Below are positions 41,707 to 51,345 of a DNA stretch of 64,000 nt, in pieces. The notes beneath the pieces were generated by a model. It searched no databases. It was given only the letters and a program-made list of their open reading frames with translations, and was not told the origin of the DNA. How positions within the stretch are numbered: the first letter of the stretch is position 1; each line of letters opens with the position of its first letter. Both the position numbers and the translations under genes were made by a program. Source of the DNA: Chryseobacterium piscicola (lineage in GTDB: Bacteria; Bacteroidota; Bacteroidia; Flavobacteriales; Weeksellaceae); NCBI RefSeq assembly GCF_900156685.1, contig NZ_FTOJ01000001.1:806001-870000 (forward strand), given 5' to 3'.

Positions 41707-41822
41707 TTTTGTATTTCTTTGCTAAGTTTACGCCTTTGTATACCTTTAAACATTCAAGATTTACAAATCTTTGTTTGACTTTGCGTTAAATAAACATTAT
41801 TGCAAAATAACTGATATTATTT
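41707..41822 (+). repeat. Dispersed repeat, copy 3
   Basis: It begins TTTTGTATTTCTTTGCTAAG and contains TACGCCTTTGTATACC and GACTTTGCGTTAAAT. It aligns along its length with the reverse complement of 35207-35337. A partial tail copy (AAAACTTTGCGTTAAA) recurs at 41951-41966 just after the GntR gene. Together they fill most of the 41653-41972 gap. Confidence 0.6.
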
Positions 41823-41972
41823 TTGATTTAAAATAAAAGATAAACTGAAAATTGGTTCGTAATTTTTAATGCAAAGACATAATTAAAAATGTATAGAATC
41901 AATTTTATTGATTCCATTCTTTGCTCCTTTAAAAATTCAGAACAAAAAATAAAACTTTGCGTTAAAAAAAAA

Positions 41973-43019
41973 CTAAAGTGACTCTCTTTGAATAAATTTA
42001 AAAACATTATTCACAGATTCCTTTTTATTTTTTAAAATCATGTAAGCTGCAGATTCTCCCATTGCCTTAAAATCAGTAGTAATCACCGTGATTCCGAGTA
42101 ATTCTTTCAAAGGAGTTTCGTTGTAGGAAATAATTCCGATGTCTTCACCTAATTTCAGTTTTTTCTGGCGGATTTGCTTCACCAGATTCACCAAATCACG
42201 TTCACGAATCGTGATGAAAATATCTTTGTCCTGCAATTCCATGTCGGGATAGATTTCATCCAGAATTTCATAATCCAATTTAAAATCTCGGCAAAATTTC
42301 TCAAAACCGCGTACAATTCTGAAAGGGTAGGGGTGAATCGACTTGTTGGGATAAACCAAAATGATTTTTTCGTATTTTTTTATTTTTTCTAAACCTTCCT
42401 CCAAAGCATTGTAAATATCATGCTCAAAATCCTGAAAAATAGAGCCGTATTCACCGGAAATATTAGGCTTTGTATTGTCTAACAGCAACAATTTATTCTT
42501 CGGAATCTGTTCTATAATATCTAAAACTTCCTGAGTAGAACTGGTATGTTTCGATTGCTCATCACGGAAGTGGGGCATGATCACATAATAATCAAACCCT
42601 CCCAAATTTTTCTTTAAAGAATTGATGAAAAGTGTTTCGTCGCAATGGTAAATATACATCTCTACATTGCCTTTGGTACCGATTGCATTGACGAAATAAT
42701 TATAAATCATCATTTTATAAGTACTAGGTTTGTTGATCAGAAAGAAAATATTGATGATGTCGTTCTTGTTGATACGCGAAATATAATAGCCTTTACCTTT
42801 TACAGACTCAATTATTTGCCTTTTGCGAAGCTCTTTATATGCTTTTTCTACCGTATCTCTTGAGAGAAAGCAGGATTCGCTAAGTTCATTAATAGAAGGG
42901 ATTTTTTCTCCAATTTTAATTTGACCACCATCGATTCCGTTCAGAATAGAATCTACAATCTGTTTGTATTTCGGGACTCTTGAGTTTTCGTTAATATGGA
43001 TTTCTAGTGTGTCTGACAT
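41973..43019 (-). CDS. GntR-family regulator with sugar-binding-like domain
   Basis: This 348-aa regulator has an N-terminal GntR winged helix (VPKYKQIVDSILNGIDGGQI, then FLSRDTVEKAYKELRKRQII). The C-terminal domain has the LacI/periplasmic-binding fold (DIINIFFLINKP, GIISYNETPLKELLGITVI, AAYMILKNKKESV). Such regulators in Bacteroidota control sugar loci; lying between rhamnose genes and the glycosidases, it is the likely local regulator with a rhamnose-derived effector. The effector is inferred. Confidence 0.85.
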   Translation of the reverse strand: MSDTLEIHINENSRVPKYKQIVDSILNGIDGGQIKIGEKIPSINELSESCFLSRDTVEKAYKELRKRQIIESVKGKGYYISRINKNDIINIFFLINKPSTYKMMIYNYFVNAIGTKGNVEMYIYHCDETLFINSLKKNLGGFDYYVIMPHFRDEQSKHTSSTQEVLDIIEQIPKNKLLLLDNTKPNISGEYGSIFQDFEHDIYNALEEGLEKIKKYEKIILVYPNKSIHPYPFRIVRGFEKFCRDFKLDYEILDEIYPDMELQDKDIFITIRERDLVNLVKQIRQKKLKLGEDIGIISYNETPLKELLGITVITTDFKAMGESAAYMILKNKKESVNNVFKFIQRESL

Positions 43020-43189
43020 GATTTTTCAGGTGAATATTATTTAGTTAAAAAATAATTACGGAAAATTAACTAAATTATTATACAAGTTACAAAAATTATG
43101 TTAACCTCAATTATTAATTTATAAATTCTCAAAATATTCAGGATAATTTAGAAAAAAGATGTTTTTCATATAAATTTATTTCACAAAAA

Positions 43190-43212
43190 AAGCCTGCCGT
43201 TTCCGGCAGACT
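43190..43212 (-). terminator. Terminator of the glycosidase operon
   Basis: On the - strand GTCTGCCG-GAAA-CGGCAGGC is followed by a T run (A run at 43183-43191 on +). It is a classic Rho-independent terminator 26 bp after the GH65-like gene. Confidence 0.85.
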
Positions 43213-43237
43213 CCAACTAATATGAATGTGAAATTTT

Positions 43238-45373
43238 TTATGGCATTTTCTTAAATCCTTCTGCTTTTATTTTCCAGCTTCCATCTTTCGGGAAACCGGG
43301 GAATTGTCCGGTTGAACTGTCCCAACCTTCCAACATCATTGCAACAGTTGTCAGAACGCCACCATTTCCGGGAAGGTAAATTCTAAGACGTTTATCCTGA
43401 AAATTATGTCCGTTTTTAAGATAAGTGTTGGTTTGAATGTTCATAAACAAAGCATCCAAAGCCTTGTTTGGAAGACCTAATCTTGCTGCGTTCATCGCCG
43501 TCATCGGGAAATCCCAACCCCAAGTATTTTCCCAGCTCCATCTCTCCCAAACAATATCAAGCGTGTTTTTCATTATTTTTTTGTCTAGTTTCGGAGATTC
43601 AGGAACTATTCCCAATGCTCCCAAAACTGCAGGATGATCGGTCATCCATTTTGGAAATGTGAAAGAATCCTTAGCAGATTCTGTTGATAAATAAACACCA
43701 TCCTGTACCGGAAGAGGAGCTAATTTCGTAATTACATCATCCCATTTTTTATCTCTCGGTTCGCCCAGTCTTTCTTTCCATTCTTGAGCAATTTTCAATG
43801 CCCAATCCCAATACGCCACTTCATAAGTAGGGTTGAAAGTGTCTTTTGCAGGGAAAACTTCCTGTGCAGGAATTACGCCTTTTCCTAAATTGTAACGGTT
43901 TTTCTCTTTGTCGTAAGTGGCATAATCTGCCATAAAATCAGCCGTTGCAAAAATCAAATTTTTATATTTTTCCAAAACTTTTTTATCCTTGCTGTTGCGG
44001 TACAAAAGTTCGGTCATATAAATGATGTGGGGTTGTTCCCAAATTAAAAATGCAGCTACAGAAGACGGACTTTCGTTTCCATCGTTATCCGACATTTTAA
44101 TCCAGCGAACGCCTTTGTAACCTTGTCTTTCTGCTAATTTTTTAGCTTTATCAAAGGTTCTGAAATAATAATCCAGTTGTTTTTCCAAAATCTCCGGTCT
44201 TCCCCATAAAGCGTAATGAACGCCATGCCACCAATGCATTTCTGTATGCGGTTTCCCATACCAGCTGTTGAAAGTTAAACCCGTTTCCTGAGGCGGATTG
44301 CTTCCTCCACACTGAACTTTGGTTAAATATTCAGATAAGACAACTCTTCTTTCAAGCTCGTTGGCTCTTGGGTCTGTACTTCCTTCAAAATCAACAGCAG
44401 CACCACTTTCCCAGAAGTTTTTCCAGCCTGAAGCACTCTCTTTTTCAGCATCAGCGAATAAAGTTCTTTTGGATTTCGGAGTTTTAGCTGAAAATTCAAT
44501 ACTTAATTCCACTGTTTTATTTTTCGATGAAGGCTCGTAAACGAAATAATGTTTTCCAGCCTCGCGAAGTTTTCCTTCTGTAAAATTAAAATGAATATAG
44601 TAATCTGTGCTTTGTAACTTATGCTGAATTAAACCTTGTGTAGACTGTGACGAAACGATTTTCGTTGTGTGGTCATTTTCATTTCCGTAAAAAGCGGCAT
44701 CATCCAAAAACTGTCCGGTAGGAGAAGGGTAGCGTGCAAATACCTTCAGTTTCCCTTCACCAAGCAAATCAGACTCAATTTTAACCCCGATTTTATCTGA
44801 ATTTTGGAAAGAAGCCGTCCAGACTTTCACCGGAGTTCCTTCCAAAGAAAATTCACTTGTAATAATTCCTGTCCACAAATCAATTTTCTGATTAATCTTT
44901 GTCAAATCTGAAATTTTCGCTTTCTGACCGTCTTTTTTTATCAGTTCAATACCGATATTTCCTAACTGCAAACGGTGTTGGTTTACACGGAAGTAATCTA
45001 CCGCACCTTTATTTCTTTCCGGCTCTTTAATTTGAACACTGTATAAAGCTTTTCGCCCATCGTTATTGAAATCGTAAGGCTTTAATGTTTCCTCAAATTT
45101 ATAATTCTCTTTATTCGGAAAACTGTTCCAGCCCCATTCAGACTGCGTTCCGAGAGAAACTCCGTTTTTATAATATTCAGGAAACGACTGCATTCCGGTG
45201 ATATCAACCGTGTAAGCAAACTTTCCGTTTCCTACTGTTAAAGTAGAAAGTGTATCGGCTTTTGTATTGACTACATTATGCCGCTGAACGACCTTCTTTC
45301 GGTCGATTTTCTGGGCATTCAGGGATGAAAATCCCATCAGGAAAATCCCAAGATATATTGTGAGTTTTTTCAT
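43238..45373 (-). CDS. Secreted GH65-like (alpha/alpha)6-barrel protein
   Basis: This 711-aa protein has a signal peptide (MKKLTIYLGIFLMGFSSLNA). The N-terminal ~300 residues form a beta-sandwich domain, and the C-terminal part is a helical barrel with aromatic-rich motifs (HTEMHWWHGVHYALWGRPE, WENTWGWDFPMTAMNAARL). This architecture is shared by GH65, GH95 and related inverting glycosidases. I cannot fix the family or name the catalytic acid with confidence. The setting with DUF4450, GH28 and rhamnose genes suggests a rhamnose-containing pectin fragment as substrate. Confidence 0.65.
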   Translation of the reverse strand: MKKLTIYLGIFLMGFSSLNAQKIDRKKVVQRHNVVNTKADTLSTLTVGNGKFAYTVDITGMQSFPEYYKNGVSLGTQSEWGWNSFPNKENYKFEETLKPYDFNNDGRKALYSVQIKEPERNKGAVDYFRVNQHRLQLGNIGIELIKKDGQKAKISDLTKINQKIDLWTGIITSEFSLEGTPVKVWTASFQNSDKIGVKIESDLLGEGKLKVFARYPSPTGQFLDDAAFYGNENDHTTKIVSSQSTQGLIQHKLQSTDYYIHFNFTEGKLREAGKHYFVYEPSSKNKTVELSIEFSAKTPKSKRTLFADAEKESASGWKNFWESGAAVDFEGSTDPRANELERRVVLSEYLTKVQCGGSNPPQETGLTFNSWYGKPHTEMHWWHGVHYALWGRPEILEKQLDYYFRTFDKAKKLAERQGYKGVRWIKMSDNDGNESPSSVAAFLIWEQPHIIYMTELLYRNSKDKKVLEKYKNLIFATADFMADYATYDKEKNRYNLGKGVIPAQEVFPAKDTFNPTYEVAYWDWALKIAQEWKERLGEPRDKKWDDVITKLAPLPVQDGVYLSTESAKDSFTFPKWMTDHPAVLGALGIVPESPKLDKKIMKNTLDIVWERWSWENTWGWDFPMTAMNAARLGLPNKALDALFMNIQTNTYLKNGHNFQDKRLRIYLPGNGGVLTTVAMMLEGWDSSTGQFPGFPKDGSWKIKAEGFKKMP

Positions 45374-45489
45374 TTTATCTTAATTTATACTTTATAAACT
45401 TGCGTTGATATTTCTATTTTGTCTGCCACGAATGCACAAATATTTTTATGATTCATTTAAAGCCTATCCAAATTCATCAAAATTATTTC

Positions 45490-45556
45490 CCCCACCCTAA
45501 AGGGAGTAATTTTGATGAGATTTTCAAATCATTTTTCTACCCTTTAGGGTTTGGGG
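45490..45556. repeat. Intergenic inverted repeat
   Basis: Arms CCCCACCCTAAAGGG (45490-45504) and CCCTTTAGGGTTTGGGG (45540-45556) enclose an AT-rich 35-nt loop. The form is that of a small REP/MITE-like intergenic element, between the GH65-like and DUF4450 genes (gap 45374-45634). No other feature is seen there. Confidence 0.6.
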
Positions 45557-45634
45557 AAAAGAAAAATGTTTTGAAAATTTATTTTGAATAATTTTAAAAT
45601 GTCCTTTAAATTCGTGCAATCGTGGCATTATCTT

Positions 45635-48600
45635 CTATTTCAAAACCGTCGCACTCATCATTCCAATCACCACATCATTGCTCACGGCTGTTAATTTTAT
45701 CGATTTTAATTCTTTGTTCGCATCAATTGGCAAATCCAGAATTGTTGCAGAACCACCATCAACCAGACGGTCTGTAAATCCTTTGATGCTTGAATATCTA
45801 CTTAAAGTTCCGCCTTTATACAATTCTCCGGTTTTCAATTTTACTCGGTACGGAATTTTATCATCCGGAATTTCAAAAGCGAAATTATCATCAAACAAAT
45901 CCTGCTCAATCGGCCACCAGTTTGTTGGGTTTTTTAGCTCCAATTCTGAAGTTGAGCCATCAATATATTGAACTGTAATTTTTCCATTCACAATCTGCGA
46001 CTGCATCGGATTGGTAGAACCCGCCATCAGGAAATAGATTTTCTTGCCTTTTCCGTTTAAAGGAATTTCAATAAAATCCGGATAATTATCCCACAGGCTT
46101 GCAAAAGCAATATTTTTATCTGTTTTATCAATTAAAAAAGGTATTCCAAGAAAATCAACTGTGTTGTTTTTTCTTTTGTTCATCAATCCTCTGTCATCGA
46201 TTGGAGCGGTGATTAAGGGGTAACACCAATTTCCTATTCCCTGCCAAGGAAGCTGTAAAGTAGAAACTTCCAGTCTTGGCGAAAGGTATTTTTGATTGAA
46301 AATTTCCGTCACTTTTTCATTATATTTTGAAGCTAAAGAAATGTTGTTAAACTCACCCTGATTTTCAATTTCCCAATCCGTGATTTCAATATTTTGTTTG
46401 ATTCCGTTGTATTCAAGTTCAATAGAATTGGTTCCTTTGCTCAAAACATTCGCCGGAATTTCAATAATTGTATTTTGATTTTCCTGAATCGAAAAACTTT
46501 TGATTAAACCATTCACAGTCATTTTTCCATTAATTGAATTTGCTGAATTAGACTGAATCTGCAGTTTTTTATTCACCCATTTTGTCTCTAAGGGAAAACG
46601 AATATCAACATTCACGGGTTGCCACCAAGTTGTACCGTATTGCTCAACTTGAATAAAAAAAGTTCCTTTTATTTCTTCCTGAATTAAACTAAATTGATTT
46701 CCGTTTCTGGTTTTAATCAATTCCTGCGGGTCAAGAACTTCTTTAATTTTCTTTTTTGAATCAAAATTCAATTGAAGATTTTCAGAAATATAATTAGTGA
46801 AATCAGTTTGTTCGTTTTTAATTTCTTCTCCCGAATAATTGATTTCAATTTTAAAATCTTTCCCTTTCGGTGTTTCAAACTGAACAATAGGTTGCAAAAT
46901 AGAATTTTGTTTTACTTTCCAATCTACTTTTTTACCGTTCACTTTCACTGATTTGATATTGAAATAATTCACAGGAATCTGCATTTCCAACGCCACCGGA
47001 TTTTGATATTTTGATTTGAATGAATATTCAGTCTTTTTTGAAGTTTTCGTAAATTGATATTCCCAATCTGGTAGTTTTAGCTCTGCAGAATTCCAGTCTT
47101 TCGGAAAACCCGGTTTAATGCTGATTTTATTGTATAATAAATTGGGGTAAACTCCGAAAAGTCCTTCAGTCAAAGTTCTTGAAGCTACACCAATCGGGTC
47201 AGCAAAATCTCTGTATAATTCGCCACGAAACGCATCGTAATGAGAAAGCTGTTCAAAATTCCCCGGACTGATGCCGTAGTACATTGATTCTACCAAATTT
47301 CCTTTCCAAAGATGATAAGCATCCTCACTTCTTCCAGCTTGCCAATACGCCAAAGCCGTCTGTAGATTTTCCGCCAATGCGACATTGTTGATTGACCAAT
47401 CGTATGGTTGCCAATTGGTTGTGGAAAGTGTGTAATAGTTTTTATCTTTCCCCCCTTTTACCGTAATCGGAATTTTAGGCGTATAATTATTTATATATTG
47501 TAAGTTTTGGTAATCTTCAAATTCATTCAAGATAAACGCATCCGAAACGTGATAAATCGACCAGATTCCCGGTTTATCGTGAACGATTTGATTGCCCAAA
47601 GCATCTTTGTATTCAGCAAAATAACCTTTTTCTTTAATCCAAAGCTGGTTTTTCATTGCTTTAAAAATTGCATCAGCCTCCTGCTCGTAAGGCTGAGGAT
47701 TCTCGCCAATTATCTTCGCCAGTTTTGCCATTTCACGGTTGGCTCTGTAATTATATGCCGAAGTGTGCGTTACTTTTCCACCTGAATATTGCAACGCATC
47801 GCTCGCCCAAATTGCGGCATAGGCATCATACAAATCGCCACGCTTGAAATTTCGTTTTTCCCAATCCATGTGACGAACCATTGTTGGCCACATTTTCTTT
47901 AAAAATTCTTTATCTCCGGTGTAGTTTAAATGAGAAAATAGCTGATCAAAGAAAACCAGATTCATATCATAATGATGCGGTTTTGTGTTGTCATTGGGAT
48001 TTCTGGAAATATATCCGCTGGAAAAAACCGAAGTTCCCATTTTCTCTTCGTGACGGGCAAGATGACGCAGTGTGTCCATTTCTACAGGTGCAAACTCAGG
48101 TTTTAAAACCTGTGAATTGGCATAGCTTTGAAAATGTTTTTTTGCTCGGTCGTGCCAGCTTAAAGCATCGGCTGTATAAGCACCACGCCACGCATTCAAC
48201 CGTATTCTCCACGCCACAGCGCCGTGAAGGAAGGTTGGGCTTTCCCAAATTCCGTCTGCGGCAACGGCTAAATTGGCGCCGAAATTATTCAAATCTGCAT
48301 CCGGAGTTTTAAGTTGAATTCTGTTCGTTAATATTAAACGGGATTTTTCCGCTTCATTAAAGATATTTTTCAAATCTTCATCTGAAAAATTCTTATCTGA
48401 TTTTCCTTTCGCAACCTGAATATAAACCGGTTGTTTTTGTGAAGAATACGAAGCGTAGACAATCGGAGATTTATCTGTTTTATTTTGAGTAAACTCACCC
48501 AGTTTTTCTAAAGTCGTCGCATCAGTTTGCTGTAATGAACTGACATTCGAAAAACTTCCGTAAACGGTTTGAGTTTCTTTTTTCTTGTTTAAATAATTGA

Positions 48601-49198
48601 GTTGAAACTGATTTTTATTCAACTGAAACTCATTGTTCAGACAATATTCAGGCAATAGATAAAATCCGGATTCCGGGTCTGCGCCGATGTCGCCGTTTCT
48701 GCTGAAAGTTGTTCCGCTCGCACCTCCGTAAACTGCATAGATTTTTGTAGAAGAATCGATAGTAGAAGTTTCCATTTTCAAAACCAAGCCTTCTTCATTA
48801 GCTTGTGCTAAAACTGTCAGTTTTAGACTTCCATTTCCAAGAATTGGATCTTTAATTTCATACAACATCGAACCAGGTCGGTAACGTGTTTCAATTTTTT
48901 CCGCCTGAATTAATTTTTTAATGGAATTTCCTTTTTGAATCACAAACTGGAGATTTCCTCCCATTCCGGGAAGATAGAGTGCAAATTCCGGCAAATCTCC
49001 CGCTTCCACCCGAGACGCACGGTTGTCTCCGTACAAAGCACGGTTGAATCTGTACTTTCCGTTGACTAATAGAAAATCGCCCTTGTCTTCTTTGTAATGC
49101 AGTTCACGTTCGTTATTCTGCCAATTTTTCGACTGGGAAAAGACGGGAGAAAATGCCGACAAAACAAGAAATCCGGCGAAAGTGACTTTCTTCAGCAT
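45635..49198 (-). CDS. DUF4450 domain-containing secreted glycosidase-like protein
   Basis: This is a very large secreted protein (1187 aa; signal peptide MLKKVTFAGFLVLSAFSPVFS). The DUF4450 region follows the signal (LLVNGKYRFNRALYGDNRAS, FALYLPGMGGNLQFV). A central helical-barrel segment has WQPYDWSINNVALAENLQTA, ISPGNFEQLSHYDAFRGEL and RDFADPIGVASRTLTEGLFG, and a beta-rich C-terminus completes it. The central part resembles rhamnosidase-clan enzymes, and DUF4450 proteins occur in pectin loci of Bacteroidota. It ends 1 bp from the GH28 start, so the two are coupled. Activity on a rhamnose- or galacturonate-containing chain is inferred. Confidence 0.78.
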   Translation of the reverse strand: MLKKVTFAGFLVLSAFSPVFSQSKNWQNNERELHYKEDKGDFLLVNGKYRFNRALYGDNRASRVEAGDLPEFALYLPGMGGNLQFVIQKGNSIKKLIQAEKIETRYRPGSMLYEIKDPILGNGSLKLTVLAQANEEGLVLKMETSTIDSSTKIYAVYGGASGTTFSRNGDIGADPESGFYLLPEYCLNNEFQLNKNQFQLNYLNKKKETQTVYGSFSNVSSLQQTDATTLEKLGEFTQNKTDKSPIVYASYSSQKQPVYIQVAKGKSDKNFSDEDLKNIFNEAEKSRLILTNRIQLKTPDADLNNFGANLAVAADGIWESPTFLHGAVAWRIRLNAWRGAYTADALSWHDRAKKHFQSYANSQVLKPEFAPVEMDTLRHLARHEEKMGTSVFSSGYISRNPNDNTKPHHYDMNLVFFDQLFSHLNYTGDKEFLKKMWPTMVRHMDWEKRNFKRGDLYDAYAAIWASDALQYSGGKVTHTSAYNYRANREMAKLAKIIGENPQPYEQEADAIFKAMKNQLWIKEKGYFAEYKDALGNQIVHDKPGIWSIYHVSDAFILNEFEDYQNLQYINNYTPKIPITVKGGKDKNYYTLSTTNWQPYDWSINNVALAENLQTALAYWQAGRSEDAYHLWKGNLVESMYYGISPGNFEQLSHYDAFRGELYRDFADPIGVASRTLTEGLFGVYPNLLYNKISIKPGFPKDWNSAELKLPDWEYQFTKTSKKTEYSFKSKYQNPVALEMQIPVNYFNIKSVKVNGKKVDWKVKQNSILQPIVQFETPKGKDFKIEINYSGEEIKNEQTDFTNYISENLQLNFDSKKKIKEVLDPQELIKTRNGNQFSLIQEEIKGTFFIQVEQYGTTWWQPVNVDIRFPLETKWVNKKLQIQSNSANSINGKMTVNGLIKSFSIQENQNTIIEIPANVLSKGTNSIELEYNGIKQNIEITDWEIENQGEFNNISLASKYNEKVTEIFNQKYLSPRLEVSTLQLPWQGIGNWCYPLITAPIDDRGLMNKRKNNTVDFLGIPFLIDKTDKNIAFASLWDNYPDFIEIPLNGKGKKIYFLMAGSTNPMQSQIVNGKITVQYIDGSTSELELKNPTNWWPIEQDLFDDNFAFEIPDDKIPYRVKLKTGELYKGGTLSRYSSIKGFTDRLVDGGSATILDLPIDANKELKSIKLTAVSNDVVIGMMSATVLK

Positions 49199-49199
49199 T

Positions 49200-50603
49200 C
49201 TATGGTTTTAATTCGGTTAATGGTTGTCCGTTAACGGTTACATTTTTCAAAGTCACATTTTTAAGATAATCTACTTTGTAAGGAATCTGTACGCCGGTCA
49301 TTTTAGCATTAATCATTGTAAAATCGGTAACAGGGGAAGTTGCATACGCATCAGAAAACACAGCATATTTTCCGCCTTTTTCAACAGTTAAATTCTCTAC
49401 CCAGATATTTCTGATGGTAGGAATATGGTTTCCAGGTTTTTCATAATGCATATTAAACCGCACTGCCGCTTCTTTGTAAGCGCCGACTTTTGTGTTGTAG
49501 AAAAACACATTTTCGATTATTCCGCCACGGCTTGAACTGGTTTTAATTCTCAAAGCACGGTCAAGATTCTTACTGTCCATCACATTTCCGATAGCGTAAA
49601 TATTTTTAGCTCCACCCGCAATTTCACTTCCAATCACCACACCGCCGTGACCGTCTTTCATTTCGCAGTTTTCGATGATGTGGTTTTCGGCAGGTCTTCC
49701 GATATCTCTTCCGTCTTCGTCTCTTCCAGATTTGATGGCGATACAATCATCTCCCGTGTCGAAATAAGAATCTTTAATCCATACATTTTTACAAGCTTCA
49801 GGGTCGAAACCATCGTTGTTTGGTCCGTGGCTGATAACTTTTACTCTTTCAATTAAAACGTTTTGACACAACACCGGATTTAAATTCCACATGGGAGAGT
49901 TTTTAACTAAAACATCTGCCATATAGAAGTTTTTAGATTTATAAGGTTGAACGAAATTGGGTCTTAAATACCATCCATCCCCGAAAATTCTTTCTCTTGC
50001 AGGTTTTCTCTGCGCCATATATTCGTGAAGCTTTGCTCGTGCGGGGTTTTGTCTTCCCGGTCTAGATTCGTTGTAACCATATTGTTTTGCGCCACACCAA
50101 AACCACCAGTTGTCATTATCTGAATTTCCGTCTAAAGTTCCTTTGCCTGTTATTGCAATATTTTCTTCTTCGTAAGCGTAAATTAATGATGAATAGTTCA
50201 TACATTCCATTCCTTCCCAACGGGTAAAAACGATAGGGTAGTCGTTGCTGTCCTGGCTGAATAGAATTGTAGAACCGTCGTTTAAATGAAGATTGACATT
50301 AGATTTTAAATAAATGGCTCCTGTTAAAAAAATACCGATTGGAACAACAACCCTTCCACCACCTTCAGCATTACATTTTTCGATTGCTTTCTTAAAAGCT
50401 TCGGTATTTTTTGTTTTTCCGTCACCCACAGCTCCGAAATCCGTTACCAAGTAATCTACTTTTCTGAACTCAGGTTTTTTAATTTGCTTTTTTAAAGCTT
50501 TGATTTCTTTCAGAGGCTGTTTTGCCGAAGTCCATGGTTTGTACTGTGCCGAAGCTGTAATAGACAGTAGGAAAACGAAAAGTAATAAAACGTATTTTTT
50601 CAT
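49200..50603 (-). CDS. GH28 polygalacturonase-type glycosidase
   Basis: This 467-aa right-handed beta-helix enzyme has a signal peptide (MKKYVLLLFVFLLSITASAQ). The family start is VTDFGAVGDGKTKNTEAFKKAI. The catalytic set is present: NNDGFDPE (~residue 260), GDDCIAIKSG (~282), GHGGVVIGSE (~316) and LRIKTS (~348). GH28 enzymes hydrolyse galacturonic-acid linkages in pectin, including rhamnogalacturonan. It is the first gene of the - strand glycosidase operon. Whether it is endo- or exo-acting, or rhamnogalacturonan-specific, cannot be read from sequence. Confidence 0.92.
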   Translation of the reverse strand: MKKYVLLLFVFLLSITASAQYKPWTSAKQPLKEIKALKKQIKKPEFRKVDYLVTDFGAVGDGKTKNTEAFKKAIEKCNAEGGGRVVVPIGIFLTGAIYLKSNVNLHLNDGSTILFSQDSNDYPIVFTRWEGMECMNYSSLIYAYEEENIAITGKGTLDGNSDNDNWWFWCGAKQYGYNESRPGRQNPARAKLHEYMAQRKPARERIFGDGWYLRPNFVQPYKSKNFYMADVLVKNSPMWNLNPVLCQNVLIERVKVISHGPNNDGFDPEACKNVWIKDSYFDTGDDCIAIKSGRDEDGRDIGRPAENHIIENCEMKDGHGGVVIGSEIAGGAKNIYAIGNVMDSKNLDRALRIKTSSSRGGIIENVFFYNTKVGAYKEAAVRFNMHYEKPGNHIPTIRNIWVENLTVEKGGKYAVFSDAYATSPVTDFTMINAKMTGVQIPYKVDYLKNVTLKNVTVNGQPLTELKP

Positions 50604-50949
50604 AATGTAAAGAAATGTATGTTTATAGCAGAAATTTACTATTCTGAAGTAATATTCTTTTATAAATGCAATCTAAAATAATTATGATTAATGATTGTCC
50701 TGCACTGTCTGTACCATTAATGTCATTTTTAAAAAAATTTGGAAACAGTTGTATTTTAGAAATAGAATTTTATACCAGTTTCATTTTGTATTTAGACTTT
50801 TACTTTTATTAAAACATAGAACAAATTTTTAAATCTTCTGATTTTTAATCAGCAAATGCGAAAAAATGAAATTGGGGAATATTTAAAATTTTGGCTTACA
50901 AGAGGGTAGTGCTTTTTTTGTATAAAAGTCCCTATTTATAGGATTTACG

Positions 50950-51133
50950 AACGTTTTTTAACATTTTTTTTAAATTCTCAGACTGTAATTAACGTTTTTT
51001 AACATTTTATTTATTTTGTATTGATGTTTTTTTAATACTTAAATAAGATTTTAATATTCTTTTTGAAGCATTGTATTGCATGTTTTAAGCATTTAAATTA
51101 ATATTGAAGTGATTTTATTAACGTACCGTTAAT
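50950..51133. promoter_or_regulatory. Possible operators upstream of the GH28 operon
   Basis: AACGTTTTTTAACATTTT occurs twice (50950-50967 and 50991-51008, 41 bp apart). A perfect palindrome ATTAACG-TAC-CGTTAAT lies at 51117-51133. Its GTACCGTTAA half also occurs at 34933-34942 after rhaI. These are candidate binding sites for the GntR regulator or another one. The rest of 50604-51180 is AT-rich without a gene. Confidence 0.35.
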
Positions 51134-51189
51134 TCTGTTGATTGTGATAATTGGCAACTTATCAATATGTAATTGTTAAAATTGTACTA

Positions 51190-51345
51190 AATTTTGTAAA
51201 AAGAAGATGGTTTCTACATTAGAATTTAAAATATTGTTGTAGTTTTATAGAACCTTGAATGAGGGAACAAGTCAAGGTAATAAATTTTTTTTCATCATTT
51301 GTGTTTTTAGAATCGTATCGCCTGATACGATTCTTTTTTATTTTT
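51190..51345 (+). ncRNA. Candidate small RNA with strong terminator
   Basis: On the + strand, where no protein gene is near, a stem ACCTTGA / TCAAGGT (51252-51278, loop GAGGGAACAAG-like) is followed by GAATCGTATC-GCCT-GATACGATTC (51310-51333) and TTTTTTATTTTT, a textbook terminator. The next gene (51338-52396) is on the - strand and gains no U-tract from this hairpin. A loose promoter (TAAATTTTG near 51189) precedes. The 5' end is a guess; the terminator is certain. Confidence 0.45.

Noticed and set aside
47881..48312. 143-codon + strand frame opposite DUF4450
   Set aside because: No domain, unusual Cys/Trp/Arg composition, and fully inside a clearly coding gene.
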